NCBI RefSeq assembly: GCF_012395835.1 | Contig: NZ_JAAZSQ010000012.1 | Span: 15,766 to 79,765 of the forward strand | Direction of reading: 5' to 3' | DNA: 64,000 nt | DNA from: Arthrobacter mobilis | Lineage (GTDB): Bacteria; Actinomycetota; Actinomycetes; Actinomycetales; Micrococcaceae | Part shown: piece after piece, positions 15,687 to 24,644 of the stretch | Layout of the letters: each line of letters begins with the position of its first letter | Position numbering within the stretch: position 1 is the first letter of the stretch | Program-made: the position numbers and the translations under genes | The notes under the pieces: generated by a model | Told to the model about the DNA's origin: nothing | The model's input: the letters and a program-made list of their open reading frames with translations, nothing else | The model's database searches: none

Positions 15687-17231
15687 ATGGCGACCAAGGT
15701 CGATTACGCATCCTCTTCGCTGGGCGATGCCGCCCTCGAGGCGGCCTATGACAACGCACTCCGGTTGGTTCGTGACGCCGAACCGAAACCCGAGCAAAAC
15801 CTCGTCGGCGGCCTGCGCCATTCCACCGGCGAAGTCGTGAAGCGGTTCGATCCGTGCCGGGAAGACTCGCTGGTCGGTGCGGCCTACGCCGCCACCCCGG
15901 AACTGGTCCTCCAGGCCGTCGAGGCTGCCCGCGGCGTGAAAAAGAGCTGGGCCAAGACCAGCTACGGCGAGCGCAACGCCATGCTGCGCCAGGTAGCTGC
16001 CGACGTCGGCGACCGGCTGGTGGAGCTGGCCGCCATCCTGTCCGCCGAGACCGGCAAGAACCGGCTCGAGGCCTTCGGCGAGGCTCAGGAAGTGCTGGAC
16101 ATGATCGAGCACTACTGCACCCTGATGGAAAAGAACGACGGCTACCTGCTCCAGCAAAAGTCCACCGAGGCCGAGAAGAACTACGACCTGCTGGTCCCCT
16201 ACGGCGTGTTCGCCGTGATTTCCCCGTTCAACTTCCCCGCCGCCCTGGCCGTCGGCATGACGACGGGAGCGCTGGTCACTGGCAATACCGTGGTCCTCAA
16301 GCCCTCCGACAAGACCCCCCGCTCCACCGCGTTCGTCGCCGACATCTTCGCAGCGCACCTGCCCGAGGGCGTGATCAACGTCGTGCACGGCGGCGCCCAG
16401 GTCGGTCAATGGCTGGCCGGGTCCGAGGTCGACGGGATCGCGTTCACCGGCTCCGCGCAGGTCGGCTGGCAGCTTTTCGAGCTGAAGGGACCCCGCGGCC
16501 TCCAGCGCCCGGTGCTGGCCGAGATGGGAGGACAAAACCCGGCGATCGTGGCCCGCAGCGCCGACCTCGACGCCGCGGCAGCAGGCATCGTCCGCTCGGC
16601 GTTCGGGCTGTCCGGACAGAAATGCAGCGCGTGCCGCCGGGTCATCGTCGACGACGCCGTGGCGGACGAGCTCATCGCCAAAATCGTGCGGTTGGCTGAC
16701 GGACTCGTGGTGGGCGACCCGGCCGATCCCCGGAGCAACCTCGGTCCGGTCATCGATGACGCCATCGCGACCCGGATCGACCAGGCCCTGGAGCTGGCCC
16801 GGCGGGACGGCACGGTGCACACCGGCGGCCGGATGTTCTCGCTGCCGGGCAATTACTACCGTCCCATCGTCGTCTCGGACCTCCCCCGCGGCCACCGGCT
16901 GACCCGGGAGGAACTGTTCGCCCCGTTCCTGAGCATCATCCGTGTCTCCTCCTTCGATGAGGCACTGGAAGAGGCCAACGCGGTCGACTACGGGCTCTCG
17001 GCGGGCGTCTTCTCCAACGAACCCGGCGAAGTCGAGCAGTTCCTGGACGAGATCGAGGCCGGTGTGCTGTACGTGAACCGGGCTGCCGGGGCAACGACCG
17101 GCGCCTGGCCGGGTATCCAGTCCTTCTGTGGCTGGAAGCGCTCAGGCACTGCGGGCAAGGGCGGGCTGGGCATCTGGTATCTGCCCGGGTTCATGCGCGA
17201 ACAGAACCGCACGATCGTGGTGGCCCCATGA
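15687..17231 (+). CDS. aldehyde dehydrogenase, semialdehyde-type (P5C-dehydrogenase-like)
   Basis: 514 residues from ATG 15687 behind GAAAGAGAAGGA. ISPFNFPAALA and LKPSDKTP form the cofactor-binding part. The general base is in LAEMGGQNP and the catalytic cysteine in GLSGQKCSACRR. The closing block NRAAGATTGAWPGIQSFCGW is very close to that of glutamate-semialdehyde (delta-1-pyrroline-5-carboxylate) dehydrogenases. It should oxidise an amino-acid-derived semialdehyde to the acid with NAD(P). Overlaps the next gene by 4 bp (ATGA). Confidence 0.87.
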   Translation: MATKVDYASSSLGDAALEAAYDNALRLVRDAEPKPEQNLVGGLRHSTGEVVKRFDPCREDSLVGAAYAATPELVLQAVEAARGVKKSWAKTSYGERNAMLRQVAADVGDRLVELAAILSAETGKNRLEAFGEAQEVLDMIEHYCTLMEKNDGYLLQQKSTEAEKNYDLLVPYGVFAVISPFNFPAALAVGMTTGALVTGNTVVLKPSDKTPRSTAFVADIFAAHLPEGVINVVHGGAQVGQWLAGSEVDGIAFTGSAQVGWQLFELKGPRGLQRPVLAEMGGQNPAIVARSADLDAAAAGIVRSAFGLSGQKCSACRRVIVDDAVADELIAKIVRLADGLVVGDPADPRSNLGPVIDDAIATRIDQALELARRDGTVHTGGRMFSLPGNYYRPIVVSDLPRGHRLTREELFAPFLSIIRVSSFDEALEEANAVDYGLSAGVFSNEPGEVEQFLDEIEAGVLYVNRAAGATTGAWPGIQSFCGWKRSGTAGKGGLGIWYLPGFMREQNRTIVVAP

Positions 17232-18412
17232 GCTTCACCGACAACCTCCTGAGCCTGACCGCGCCACTGCGCGAGCGGGCAGTCAAGGTCCTGCCCGGCG
17301 GGATCACCCGCAGCACCCTGTTCGTCGCACCCCATCCGCCCTACGCCGTCAGCGGGGACGGGGCCTGGGTCACCGACAGCACTGGCCACCGGGTCATCGA
17401 CTGCAACAACAACTACACGTCGCTGATCCACGGGCACAACAATCCGGAGGTCATGGCCGCCGCGGCGGCGGTCATGACCGGCGGCACCGCGTTTGGCCTG
17501 CCTACCGAAGCCGAGATCGACTTCGCCGAACTGCTCAGCCAGCGGGTCGGCCTGCCGTCCTGGCGGTTCTGCAACTCCGGTACCGAGGCGGTCATGATGG
17601 CGGTCCGGGCCGCACGTGCCTACACTGGGCGGGACCTGCTGGTGCGTTTCGAGGGCAGCTACCACGGCACCTCCGACGCCGTCGTCGCCTCGGATTCACC
17701 CGGCATCCCCCGGGGCCTGGCCGCCGACGTGGCCGTCCTTCCCCAAGCCGACGCGGAGACCTTCACCGCACTCATGCGCCGGCGGGGCAGCGACGTCGCC
17801 GCCGTGCTGATCGACCTCATGCCCAACCGCGCAGGCCTGGTCCCGGCCACCCAGGAATTCGCGGAACTGGTGCGCAGCGAGACCGAACGGCACGGCGCAC
17901 TCATGATCGTCGACGAGGTCATCACCCTGCGGCTGGGCATCGGAGGGCTGCACCAGCGCTACGGGATCACACCGGACCTCGTCACGGCCGCGAAAATCAT
18001 CGGCGGAGGATTCCCAGCCGGGGCCCTGGGCGGCCGGGCCGAGGTGCTGGAGCCCTTCAACCCCTTGGGTAGCGGACGTGTCGGCTGGGGCGGGACCTTC
18101 AGCGCCAACCCGGTGACACTGCGGGCCGGGCAGCGGGCCATGGAACTTTTCGACGCCGCGGCCATCGAGCGGCTTAACGCCCTGGGCGACGAACTGCGCC
18201 AGGGACTGGTCCAGGCCGGCGTCACCGCCACAGGGTTCGGGTCCCTGACCCGGCTGCACCACCCGCAGACTACCGGGCTGTGGTGGAAGCTCTACGAAAA
18301 AGGCGTCCTGGCCGGAACCAACGGCCTGATCGCCCTTTCAACCCCCATGGACACCACCGACACGGCCCACATCCTGGAAGCAATCGTCAGCTCATATAAG
18401 GAGCTTGCATGA
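17228..18412 (+). CDS. PLP-dependent class III aminotransferase (GSA-aminomutase-like)
   Basis: 394 residues. N-terminal VLPGGITRS resembles glutamate-1-semialdehyde aminomutase, followed by RFCNSGTEAVMMAVRAARAYTG. The PLP region has DEVITLRLG and the Schiff-base lysine in AAKIIGGGFPAGALGG. Heme-pathway hemL is improbable here because the gene sits in a catabolic operon with 4-bp overlaps on both sides. I infer transamination or amino-group shift on a small amino acid or amino-aldehyde, working with the oxidase and ALDH. Confidence 0.85.
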   Translation: MSFTDNLLSLTAPLRERAVKVLPGGITRSTLFVAPHPPYAVSGDGAWVTDSTGHRVIDCNNNYTSLIHGHNNPEVMAAAAAVMTGGTAFGLPTEAEIDFAELLSQRVGLPSWRFCNSGTEAVMMAVRAARAYTGRDLLVRFEGSYHGTSDAVVASDSPGIPRGLAADVAVLPQADAETFTALMRRRGSDVAAVLIDLMPNRAGLVPATQEFAELVRSETERHGALMIVDEVITLRLGIGGLHQRYGITPDLVTAAKIIGGGFPAGALGGRAEVLEPFNPLGSGRVGWGGTFSANPVTLRAGQRAMELFDAAAIERLNALGDELRQGLVQAGVTATGFGSLTRLHHPQTTGLWWKLYEKGVLAGTNGLIALSTPMDTTDTAHILEAIVSSYKELA

Positions 18413-19197
18413 CTACGAGCAACCCGCTGACTCCCGAACAGGAGACAGCAACCCCCGCCGTGGAGCTCGACGGCATCCGCCTGCGCTACGGCAACCACCT
18501 CGCCCTCAAGGATGTCTCCCTCGAACTGGCGGCCGGCGAGGTGATGGCCATGATCGGGCCCAGCGGCTCGGGAAAGAGCAGCCTGCTCCGGTGCATCAAC
18601 CTGCTGGAACGGCCCGAATCCGGCATATTGCGGGTCTTCGGCCAGTCCGTGCCGCTGGAGCGCGAAATCGCCGCAAAGGAACTCGCCCAGCTGCGTAGGA
18701 AGGTTGGCATGGTGTTCCAGTCCTTCAACCTCTTCCCGCACCTGCCGGTGCTGAGGAACATCACCCTTCCCCAGGAAAGGGTGCTCAAGCGGAGCCGGGA
18801 CGAAGCGGAGGCACGCGCCCGGGAGCTGCTCGAACGTGTAGGACTCGGCGACAAGGCCGACGCCTACCCGGGCAAGCTTTCCGGCGGACAGCAGCAGCGC
18901 GTGGCAATCGCCCGGGCCCTGGCCATGGACCCCCGGGTCCTGCTCTTCGACGAACCGACCTCCGCGCTGGATCCCGAGCTGGGGATCGAGGTCCTGGCCG
19001 TCATGCGCGACTTGGCGGAAACGGGCGTCACCATGATGGTGGTGACCCATGAAATCCACTTCGCCGCCGACGTCGCGGACCGAATCGTGGTGATGGCCGA
19101 CGGACAGATCCTGGAACAGGGAGACCCGGACCAGGTGCTCACCGACCCGCAGACCGAGAGGACCCAGCGTTTCCTCCGGGCTGTTAAGGACCGCTGA
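18409..19197 (+). CDS. polar amino-acid ABC transporter ATP-binding protein
   Basis: 262 residues. Walker A GPSGSGKSS near residue 49, Q-loop in VFQSFNLFPHLPVL, signature LSGGQQQRVAIARAL, Walker B VLLFDEPTSALD and switch His in VVTHEIHF. This is the GlnQ/HisP type. ATGA overlap with the aminotransferase before and a one-base overlap with the permease after show tight translational coupling. Confidence 0.93.
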   Translation: MTTSNPLTPEQETATPAVELDGIRLRYGNHLALKDVSLELAAGEVMAMIGPSGSGKSSLLRCINLLERPESGILRVFGQSVPLEREIAAKELAQLRRKVGMVFQSFNLFPHLPVLRNITLPQERVLKRSRDEAEARARELLERVGLGDKADAYPGKLSGGQQQRVAIARALAMDPRVLLFDEPTSALDPELGIEVLAVMRDLAETGVTMMVVTHEIHFAADVADRIVVMADGQILEQGDPDQVLTDPQTERTQRFLRAVKDR

Positions 19198-19835
19198 TGA
19201 GCATCCTGCTGGCACTTCTCTACGGAATACCCGTCACGGTCGGGGTCACCGCCTGCAGTTTCCTGATCGGCATGGTCCTGGCCGCTTTCCTCGCCCTCGG
19301 AGTCCGGTCACGGCATTCCGCCCTGGGTGCCCTCAGCAGGGCAACGATCGACGTGCTGCGCGGCATCCCGCCGGTGGTTTTCCTGTTCATTATCTTCTTC
19401 GGCATCGGCAACCAGCTCCTGCGGATGAACCCGTTCACCGCGGCGGTCATCGGCCTGGGACTGATCTCCGCGGGCCATCTGGCGGAGATCTACCGCGGAG
19501 GCCTTTCCGCCGTCCACAAGGGCCAGTACGAGGCGTCCTCGGCCCTTGGCCTGACCGGTGCGGACACGATGGGCCGGATCATCGCCCCCCAGGCCTTCCG
19601 GGTAGCCCTGCCCGGCATGACCACCTACGCCATCTCGCTGATCAAGGACTCGTCAATCGTGTCCACCATCGGGGTCGCGGAGATTATGTTCATCGCCAAC
19701 CAGAGTGCCCGGTCAGGCGCTGACGGGCTGACGCCGTTCCTGATCGCCGCGGCCATCTACATCCTGCTGGGAACCCCGCTGGCCTGGGCTGCACGCAGCG
19801 TCGAAGCCAAACTGCACGTGAGGATCAGCCGATGA
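19197..19835 (+). CDS. amino-acid ABC transporter permease, first subunit
   Basis: 212 residues with about five hydrophobic helices, of the His/Glu/Gln/Arg/opine permease family. The coupling helix motif is visible: HLAEIYRGGLSAVHKGQYEASSALGL. Starts at the stop of the ATPase gene (TGATG) and overlaps the second permease by four bases. It should pair with that subunit as a heterodimer. Confidence 0.92.
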   Translation: MSILLALLYGIPVTVGVTACSFLIGMVLAAFLALGVRSRHSALGALSRATIDVLRGIPPVVFLFIIFFGIGNQLLRMNPFTAAVIGLGLISAGHLAEIYRGGLSAVHKGQYEASSALGLTGADTMGRIIAPQAFRVALPGMTTYAISLIKDSSIVSTIGVAEIMFIANQSARSGADGLTPFLIAAAIYILLGTPLAWAARSVEAKLHVRISR

Positions 19836-20488
19836 CGGAAATGCTGAACATGGTTGGCCAGTGGATGCCCAGGCTCCTGGACGGACTCTGGCTCAGCCTC
19901 CAGGTCACGGGCGTGAGCCTGGTTCTGGGTATCGCCGGAGGTCTGGCCCTGGCCGTGCTGGCCTTGTCGCGGAAACGTCCGGTGCGGATACTGTCCACGG
20001 TCGTGACCGAGATCGGACGCGGAACCCCGGCCTTGGTCATGCTGCAGTTCGTCTATTTCGGACTCCCCCAGACCGGCATCATGCTCGAGGGCTTCGCCGC
20101 GGCTGCCACCGCGCTGACGCTCACCACCGCGGCCTACACCAGCGAAATCATCCGGGCCGGCTTGAAAAGCGTCCCGCAGGGCGAACTTGAGGCTTCGTCA
20201 GCGCTGGGCATATCACGGCGGGATTCCCTGCGGTTCATCATCATCCCCCAGGGGATGCGGATTGCGATCCCTTCGCTCCTGGGCTTTTCCATCCTGATGT
20301 TCCAGGTGTCCAGCCTGGCCTTCACCATCGGGCTGCCGGAACTGCTGAGCCAGGCGTACTCCATCGGCGCCAGCAACTTCCGCTACCTCGAAGTCCTCAC
20401 CGTGGCCGGGCTGCTGTACCTGGCCGTCACCATCCCGGCCGGCTGGTTCACTAGGCGCGTCGAACGAAAGATGTCCCAGCACCTCTAG
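19832..20488 (+). CDS. amino-acid ABC transporter permease, second subunit
   Basis: 218 residues, same family as the preceding permease and probably an ancient duplicate. Its coupling motif reads YTSEIIRAGLKSVPQGELEASSALGIS. About five membrane helices are seen. The ATGA overlap with the first permease implies equal expression. The binding protein follows 28 bp later with AGAAAAGGAAAA as ribosome site. Confidence 0.92.
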   Translation: MTEMLNMVGQWMPRLLDGLWLSLQVTGVSLVLGIAGGLALAVLALSRKRPVRILSTVVTEIGRGTPALVMLQFVYFGLPQTGIMLEGFAAAATALTLTTAAYTSEIIRAGLKSVPQGELEASSALGISRRDSLRFIIIPQGMRIAIPSLLGFSILMFQVSSLAFTIGLPELLSQAYSIGASNFRYLEVLTVAGLLYLAVTIPAGWFTRRVERKMSQHL

Positions 20489-20516
20489 GTACCAACAACC
20501 CGAGAAAAGGAAAACC

Positions 20517-21359
20517 ATGAACAAGCACTTCAAGGCCATGGCCCTCGGCGCGGCCCTCCTCACCGGCCTGACCGCCTGTGCTTCAGGCGGCAACGGCGCA
20601 AACAACGCGGTCGCTGACGACTGCAAGCCCAAGCATGAGTTCTCCACGATCAAGGAAGGTGTGCTGACGGTCGCCTTGACCAACACGCCGCCCTACTCCT
20701 TCGAAGAGAACGGCAAACTGGCGGGCATCGACAGCGAAATCCTCACCGACTTCGCCGCCCAGGAATGCCTCACCGTCGAATACGCCCCCTACACCTACGC
20801 CACCGCCGTCCCCGCCGTCGAACAGGGCCGCGTGGACGTGGCCATCGGCGGTTTTTACCGCACGGCCGCACGCGGCGAGGTCGTCCGCCTCAGCGAACCC
20901 GTCTACCTGGACGAACTCAGCGTCATCTCCAAGGACGGCGTTTCCACCGTGGACGGCCTGCTCGGCAAGAAGCTCGGCACGGTCGAAGGCTACCTCTGGG
21001 TCGATGCGCTCAAGAGCCTGCCGGGCACCGAGACCCGGACCTACCCTGATTCCCTGAACCTCGCCCAGGACGTCAAGGCCGGACGCATCGACATTGGCCT
21101 CGACGGCTACGGTGCCGCCGCCAGGTCCGCAGAGGGAACCGACTTCAAGGTCGAGGTCCTGGAGAAGGACGACCGGGTGCCGGCAACCGTCGAACCGTCC
21201 CAGACCAGCCTGCTCATGAATCCCGGCAACGACCAGTTCGGCGATGCCCTGGACGAAACCATCGTCGAAATGCGCGAAACCGGCCGGCTCGTCGAAATCC
21301 TGGAAAACAACGGCCTCCCGGCTTCCGCGGCGGAAGTCGGCGACGCACGCCTCATCTAA
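20517..21359 (+). CDS. family 3 extracellular solute-binding lipoprotein
   Basis: 280 residues. Signal peptide with lipobox LTGLTAC (Cys about residue 21) anchors it outside. The mature part has the SBP_bac_3 pattern: GVLTVALTNTPPYSFEENGKLAG near the N-terminus, then RVDVAIGGFYRTAARGEVVRLSEPVY, and ends in VEILENNGLP. It delivers the substrate to the two permeases and completes the importer. Binding-pocket residues do not identify the ligand, though the family mostly takes amino acids. A strong hairpin follows, so this closes the operon. Confidence 0.92.
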   Translation: MNKHFKAMALGAALLTGLTACASGGNGANNAVADDCKPKHEFSTIKEGVLTVALTNTPPYSFEENGKLAGIDSEILTDFAAQECLTVEYAPYTYATAVPAVEQGRVDVAIGGFYRTAARGEVVRLSEPVYLDELSVISKDGVSTVDGLLGKKLGTVEGYLWVDALKSLPGTETRTYPDSLNLAQDVKAGRIDIGLDGYGAAARSAEGTDFKVEVLEKDDRVPATVEPSQTSLLMNPGNDQFGDALDETIVEMRETGRLVEILENNGLPASAAEVGDARLI

Positions 21360-21376
21360 ATACGCTGAATCCGGAG

Positions 21377-21412
21377 CTGAGGGACGGCCACCCGCCGGTG
21401 GCCGTCCCTCAG
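21377..21412 (+). terminator. terminator of the catabolic/ABC operon
   Basis: CTGAGGGACGGCCACC (21377-21392) pairs perfectly with GGTGGCCGTCCCTCAG (21397-21412), a 16-bp stem with a four-base loop, 18 bp after the stop codon. It lacks a T-run, as is common in actinobacteria. Confidence 0.8.
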
Positions 21413-21538
21413 CCGTCCCCACCTCAAGTCATCAGCGGAAGAAAGGCTTTGTCCTGTACCCAATGCCGGGTATCGAAGAGGATTGCCTGCCGCCAGGCCG
21501 CGGATTTTCCCCACGGCGAGCGCGCTGGCCGCGGTTCC

Positions 21539-21552
21539 GTTTCACGTGAAAC
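21539..21552. other. parS: parS site 1
   Basis: Perfect 14-bp palindrome GTTTCACGTGAAAC, the chromosomal ParB recognition sequence. It lies between the ABC operon terminator and the MarR gene, the outermost parS in this window and about 26 kb from dnaN. The rest of 21413-21640 holds no gene that I can support. Confidence 0.9.
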
Positions 21553-21640
21553 GAGGACCGTAGCACCTCCCTTGGGTCCGCAGGCGAGGCGGTCGCCCTC
21601 GTCCGCAGGCAGGGCGGGGCAGCAGGCAGACGCAGTCCCG

Positions 21641-22174
21641 TCACCCCGGCAGCTGCGGTGTACGCAGCGGGCCCTGTCCCCCGGAAGCGTTGTCCAGTTC
21701 GGCACCGATCACTTCCATTGCCGCCTCAAGCTCATCGGGCGCGAGGCCGGGCAGGGCTACCAACGCCTGGCGCAGGGCGCCGTCGAATTCCCCGTACAGC
21801 CATTCAATGGCGTTCTGCCCTGCGGGGGTGATGCTGACCAGGATGCTCCGCCGGTCCTCCGGGTTGTTGTTCCGGACCAGGAAGCCGGCGCGCTCGACCC
21901 GGTCCAGCATGGCCGTGATGGATCCGGAGGTAATGCCCATCATGGCCGCCAAGTCGCGGGGTGCGGTCGGCCCGCCCTCGTGCAGGTACCCCAAGGCCAC
22001 GAGGTCGCTCGCACCGAGCTGCAGCTTCCGCGCCTGCGCAGTGGAAAAGCGTTCCCCCTTCAGGAGCAGGCGGCGCAGTGCCAGCGTCACGTCGCGGACG
22101 TCAGCTTCTTTCCCCTGCCCCCCGTTGGCAACGGCCATCATGGTCATGTCATCTCGATTCTGCTTAACGCCCAT
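21641..22174 (-). CDS. MarR-family transcriptional regulator
   Basis: 177 residues from ATG 22174; ATG 22147 (MTMMAVANG) or a TTG near 22189 with AGGGGG upstream are alternatives. The frame open to 22297 runs through the operator and is too long. The winged HTH is clear: LVALGYLHEGGPTAPRDLA, then ITSGSITAMLDRVERAGFLVR with the wing NPEDRRSILVSIT. A palindrome of MarR type lies upstream, so autoregulation is likely. Other targets could include the secreted protein gene on the other side; the effector is unknown. Confidence 0.85.
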   Translation of the reverse strand: MGVKQNRDDMTMMAVANGGQGKEADVRDVTLALRRLLLKGERFSTAQARKLQLGASDLVALGYLHEGGPTAPRDLAAMMGITSGSITAMLDRVERAGFLVRNNNPEDRRSILVSITPAGQNAIEWLYGEFDGALRQALVALPGLAPDELEAAMEVIGAELDNASGGQGPLRTPQLPG

Positions 22175-22244
22175 CAGGCGGGCGCTCAATGTCTGAATCC
22201 CCCTGGAACAGCTTACTCCGGAAAGGTACGTAGCTGCTCGATTA

Positions 22245-22259
22245 GCTTGACTGTCAAGC
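22245..22259. promoter_or_regulatory. MarR-type operator
   Basis: GCTTGAC-T-GTCAAGC is a perfect 7-1-7 palindrome with the TTGAC/GTCAA halves common to MarR operators. On the minus strand it contains a TTGACA -35, with TACGTA 19 bp downstream. A bound repressor would block RNA polymerase on the marR promoter. Confidence 0.65.
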
Positions 22260-22461
22260 AAGTTGATTGATCGTTTAATTAACGCTACGCTATTCATGGT
22301 TCCGGTTCGGAGAGCAGGGAGGCAGGCAAAACTGCCTCCCTGCTCCGCGGCACCAAGCCCTTCACTCCGCCGAAAACGGCACCCGGCCTCGCGCCGGACA
22401 CCCCCATACTCCCGGCCCCCCCCTTTGCTATGCCGGGCTGCCTGTCACCGAAAGAATCACC

Positions 22462-22848
22462 ATGCGCAACTCTGCCAAGCTCCTTGCTGCTGTCGCCGTC
22501 GCCGGCCTGACCTTCGCCGCCGGCTCGGCCTTCACCGGCACCGGTGTCACCAACAACGCCGGCGCCACCCAGTTCATCGGCGGCACCGTCACCCAGACCG
22601 TCACCGGCGCCACGCTGTCCACCGTCGGGTACGGCTTCACCGATGCCACCAAGACCGCCGTCAACAAGGTCACCCTGACCTTCGCCGACGCCACCGGCGG
22701 CAAGACCCCCAGCATTGAGCTCAACGGGGCCGCCAACGGATTCACCTGCGAACCTGTCACCCAGAACGTGGACAACGGGGCCTTCGAATCTACCTGCGCC
22801 GGTCCGGCCCTGACCGGCCTGTCCAGCATCGCCGTCACCGTCAGCTAA
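22462..22848 (+). CDS. small secreted protein, probable cargo of the adjacent SipW-type peptidase
   Basis: 128 residues. A signal peptide (KLLAAVAVAGLTFAAGSAF) is followed by a Thr/Gly/Val-rich beta domain (GGTVTQTVTGATLS, KTAVNKVTLTFAD). Two cysteines (FTCEP and STCAG) could form one disulfide. This resembles the short actinobacterial proteins found beside SipW-type peptidases and compares loosely with TasA/camelysin strands. No enzyme motif is visible. I infer a surface or fibre-like structural protein; the family is not certain. A 15-bp hairpin separates it from the peptidase gene. Confidence 0.65.
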   Translation: MRNSAKLLAAVAVAGLTFAAGSAFTGTGVTNNAGATQFIGGTVTQTVTGATLSTVGYGFTDATKTAVNKVTLTFADATGGKTPSIELNGAANGFTCEPVTQNVDNGAFESTCAGPALTGLSSIAVTVS

Positions 22849-22864
22849 TACCGGCATCTGATAC

Positions 22865-22900
22865 GGGAGCGGCCCGCCCCAGTACGGGCGGGCCGCTCCC
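22865..22900 (+). terminator. hairpin between cargo and peptidase genes
   Basis: GGGAGCGGCCCGCCC (22865-22879) pairs with GGGCGGGCCGCTCCC (22886-22900). Placed 17 bp after the cargo stop, it would give more cargo mRNA than peptidase mRNA if read-through is partial. Confidence 0.7.
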
Positions 22901-22947
22901 CACCTGCCTTACTCCCCTAGCTACATGCTCCCCAGCTGCGAGGTCCC

Positions 22948-24498
22948 ATGCTCCCCCGGTTGCTCCGCCACCTGCCAAGGATCCTGCTCATAGGTGCGGC
23001 GGGTCTCATGGCGGCCGTCGGGCTGGTCCTGGCCACCGGCCAGGCTGCCGTGGTGGTCACCCACGGAGTGAGCATGAACCCCGTCTACCACCAGGGGGAC
23101 CTGGTGGTCGTCGCCCGCGCGCCGTCCTATGCGACCGGCGAGATCGTGGCCTATCGGATGCCCGCTGGCGGCGTCGTCACCCTCCACCGCATCATCGGCG
23201 GCGACGAGGCGGGCTTTGTCCTCAAGGGCGACAACAACCAGTCCATCGACCCCGTGAAGCCCACCGCCGGGCAGATCATCGGCCGGGCCGTCCTGCACCT
23301 CCCGCAGGCCGGGCTCTGGCTGCGCGGCCTCACGAGCCCGCCGGTGCTGGCCGTGATCGCCTTCGCCCTGATGGCCGGCGGCGGCACAGCCGTCGCCCGG
23401 CACCGACGCAAACGCAGGAGAACCGCCATGACCAGGCACACCGCTACCGTCCACGGATCATACGCCGCCCTGGCCGCGCTGCCGCTGCCCCTGCGCCTGG
23501 TCGCGGCCTTGGCCCTGGCCGCCGGCGTCCTGGGACTTGCGCTGGCGGTGCCGGCCTGGACCGGACCCCTCGAGGAATCCGGCGAGCCGCGCCGGACCGA
23601 CGGCGCGAGCATGGTCTTCTCCTATACGGCCGACGTCGGAAAAACCCCGGCCTACGACGGAACCACCGCGACCTCGCCGGATCCGATCTTCCGCAAGATC
23701 ACCGACACTGTCGACGTGCACATGAGCTACCGGGGGGAACCGGGCGCCCTGTCCGTCGCTGCCAAACTCTCCACCCCCGGAGGCTGGCACTCCACCGTGG
23801 CCCTGGCACCGGAGGAACGGTTTACCGGCGACCGGCACGAGGCGACCGTCACCCTCGACCTGACGGCACTTCAGGACAGGGCCGACGCTGCCGCCGCCGC
23901 CACGGGCATGCCCGCCGAGCCGGTCACCATCGCCTTCATGCCCCGCATCCAGACGGATTCGGGCAAGGAGTTCCAGCCCACGCTCAACCTGAACCTGTCC
24001 CCGCTGCAGCTCAGCCTGCCCGGAAGCTCCCAGGACCTGACCGTTACCGATGCGGACACGGCCGCCGGCGGTACGCCGCACCCCCGCACCCTCGGCATCT
24101 TCGGCTGGAGCATGACCGCCGGCACCGCACGGATCCTCTCCGCAGTCCTGCTGCTGGCAGCCCTGGCCGCCGGCACCGCCGTCGTCCTGCTGGCCCGCCG
24201 CCAGACTCCCGCCGACGAAGCCGCCGCGATCCACCGCCGCTACGCCTCGCTCCTGGTCCCGGTGCATCCGATGCCGGCCCCTGCGGCCAGGCCGCTGATC
24301 GACGTCGAGTCCTTCGCCACGCTGGCCAAGCTGGCCGAACGCTACGGGCTGCTCGTGCTGCACTGGACCCGCAGCGGCACCGAAACGTTCATCGTCCAGG
24401 ACGAGGCGGCCACCTACCGCTACCGGACCGGAGTGCACCAGGCCCGCCCGGACCAGCTTGCCGCTCCGGTGGGACCGGCGTCCGAGGCGAGCCTCTGA
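22948..24498 (+). CDS. SipW-type signal peptidase I fused to a DUF5305-like domain
   Basis: 516 residues. Residues 1-150 are a signal peptidase: N-terminal membrane anchor, Ser in GVSMNPVYHQGD, RMPAGGVVTLHRII with His where bacterial LepB has Lys, and GDNNQSIDP. The Ser/His arrangement is that of SipW/ER-type peptidases. A second helix near 130-150 leads to an Arg-rich linker. Residues 170-516 have a further membrane helix, an extracellular beta domain (FSYTADVGKTPAYDG, VDVHMSYRGEPGALSV) and a C-terminal helix plus cytoplasmic tail, matching DUF5305. The fusion suggests that the peptidase carries its own cargo-handling domain for the neighbour. Confidence 0.8.
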   Translation: MLPRLLRHLPRILLIGAAGLMAAVGLVLATGQAAVVVTHGVSMNPVYHQGDLVVVARAPSYATGEIVAYRMPAGGVVTLHRIIGGDEAGFVLKGDNNQSIDPVKPTAGQIIGRAVLHLPQAGLWLRGLTSPPVLAVIAFALMAGGGTAVARHRRKRRRTAMTRHTATVHGSYAALAALPLPLRLVAALALAAGVLGLALAVPAWTGPLEESGEPRRTDGASMVFSYTADVGKTPAYDGTTATSPDPIFRKITDTVDVHMSYRGEPGALSVAAKLSTPGGWHSTVALAPEERFTGDRHEATVTLDLTALQDRADAAAAATGMPAEPVTIAFMPRIQTDSGKEFQPTLNLNLSPLQLSLPGSSQDLTVTDADTAAGGTPHPRTLGIFGWSMTAGTARILSAVLLLAALAAGTAVVLLARRQTPADEAAAIHRRYASLLVPVHPMPAPAARPLIDVESFATLAKLAERYGLLVLHWTRSGTETFIVQDEAATYRYRTGVHQARPDQLAAPVGPASEASL

Positions 24499-24579
24499 GG
24501 CAGGCCGCCGCCGGCTGCGTTTCATACGGGTTTCCCCTGCGGACAGGGGCACCGTCCAAGGGTGCCGAAGGCTCCTGAC

Positions 24580-24594
24580 TTCCAACGGTTGGAA
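24580..24594. promoter_or_regulatory. 7-1-7 palindrome upstream of the riboswitch
   Basis: TTCCAAC-G-GTTGGAA is perfect. It lies about 50 bp before the riboswitch core, where its promoter or operator would be expected. No well-spaced -10 was found, so the role is open. Confidence 0.4.
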
Positions 24595-24644
24595 AGTGAT
24601 TAATCCGGATCCGGCTTGTTAGGATGACGCCTGGTTGAGCGCCC

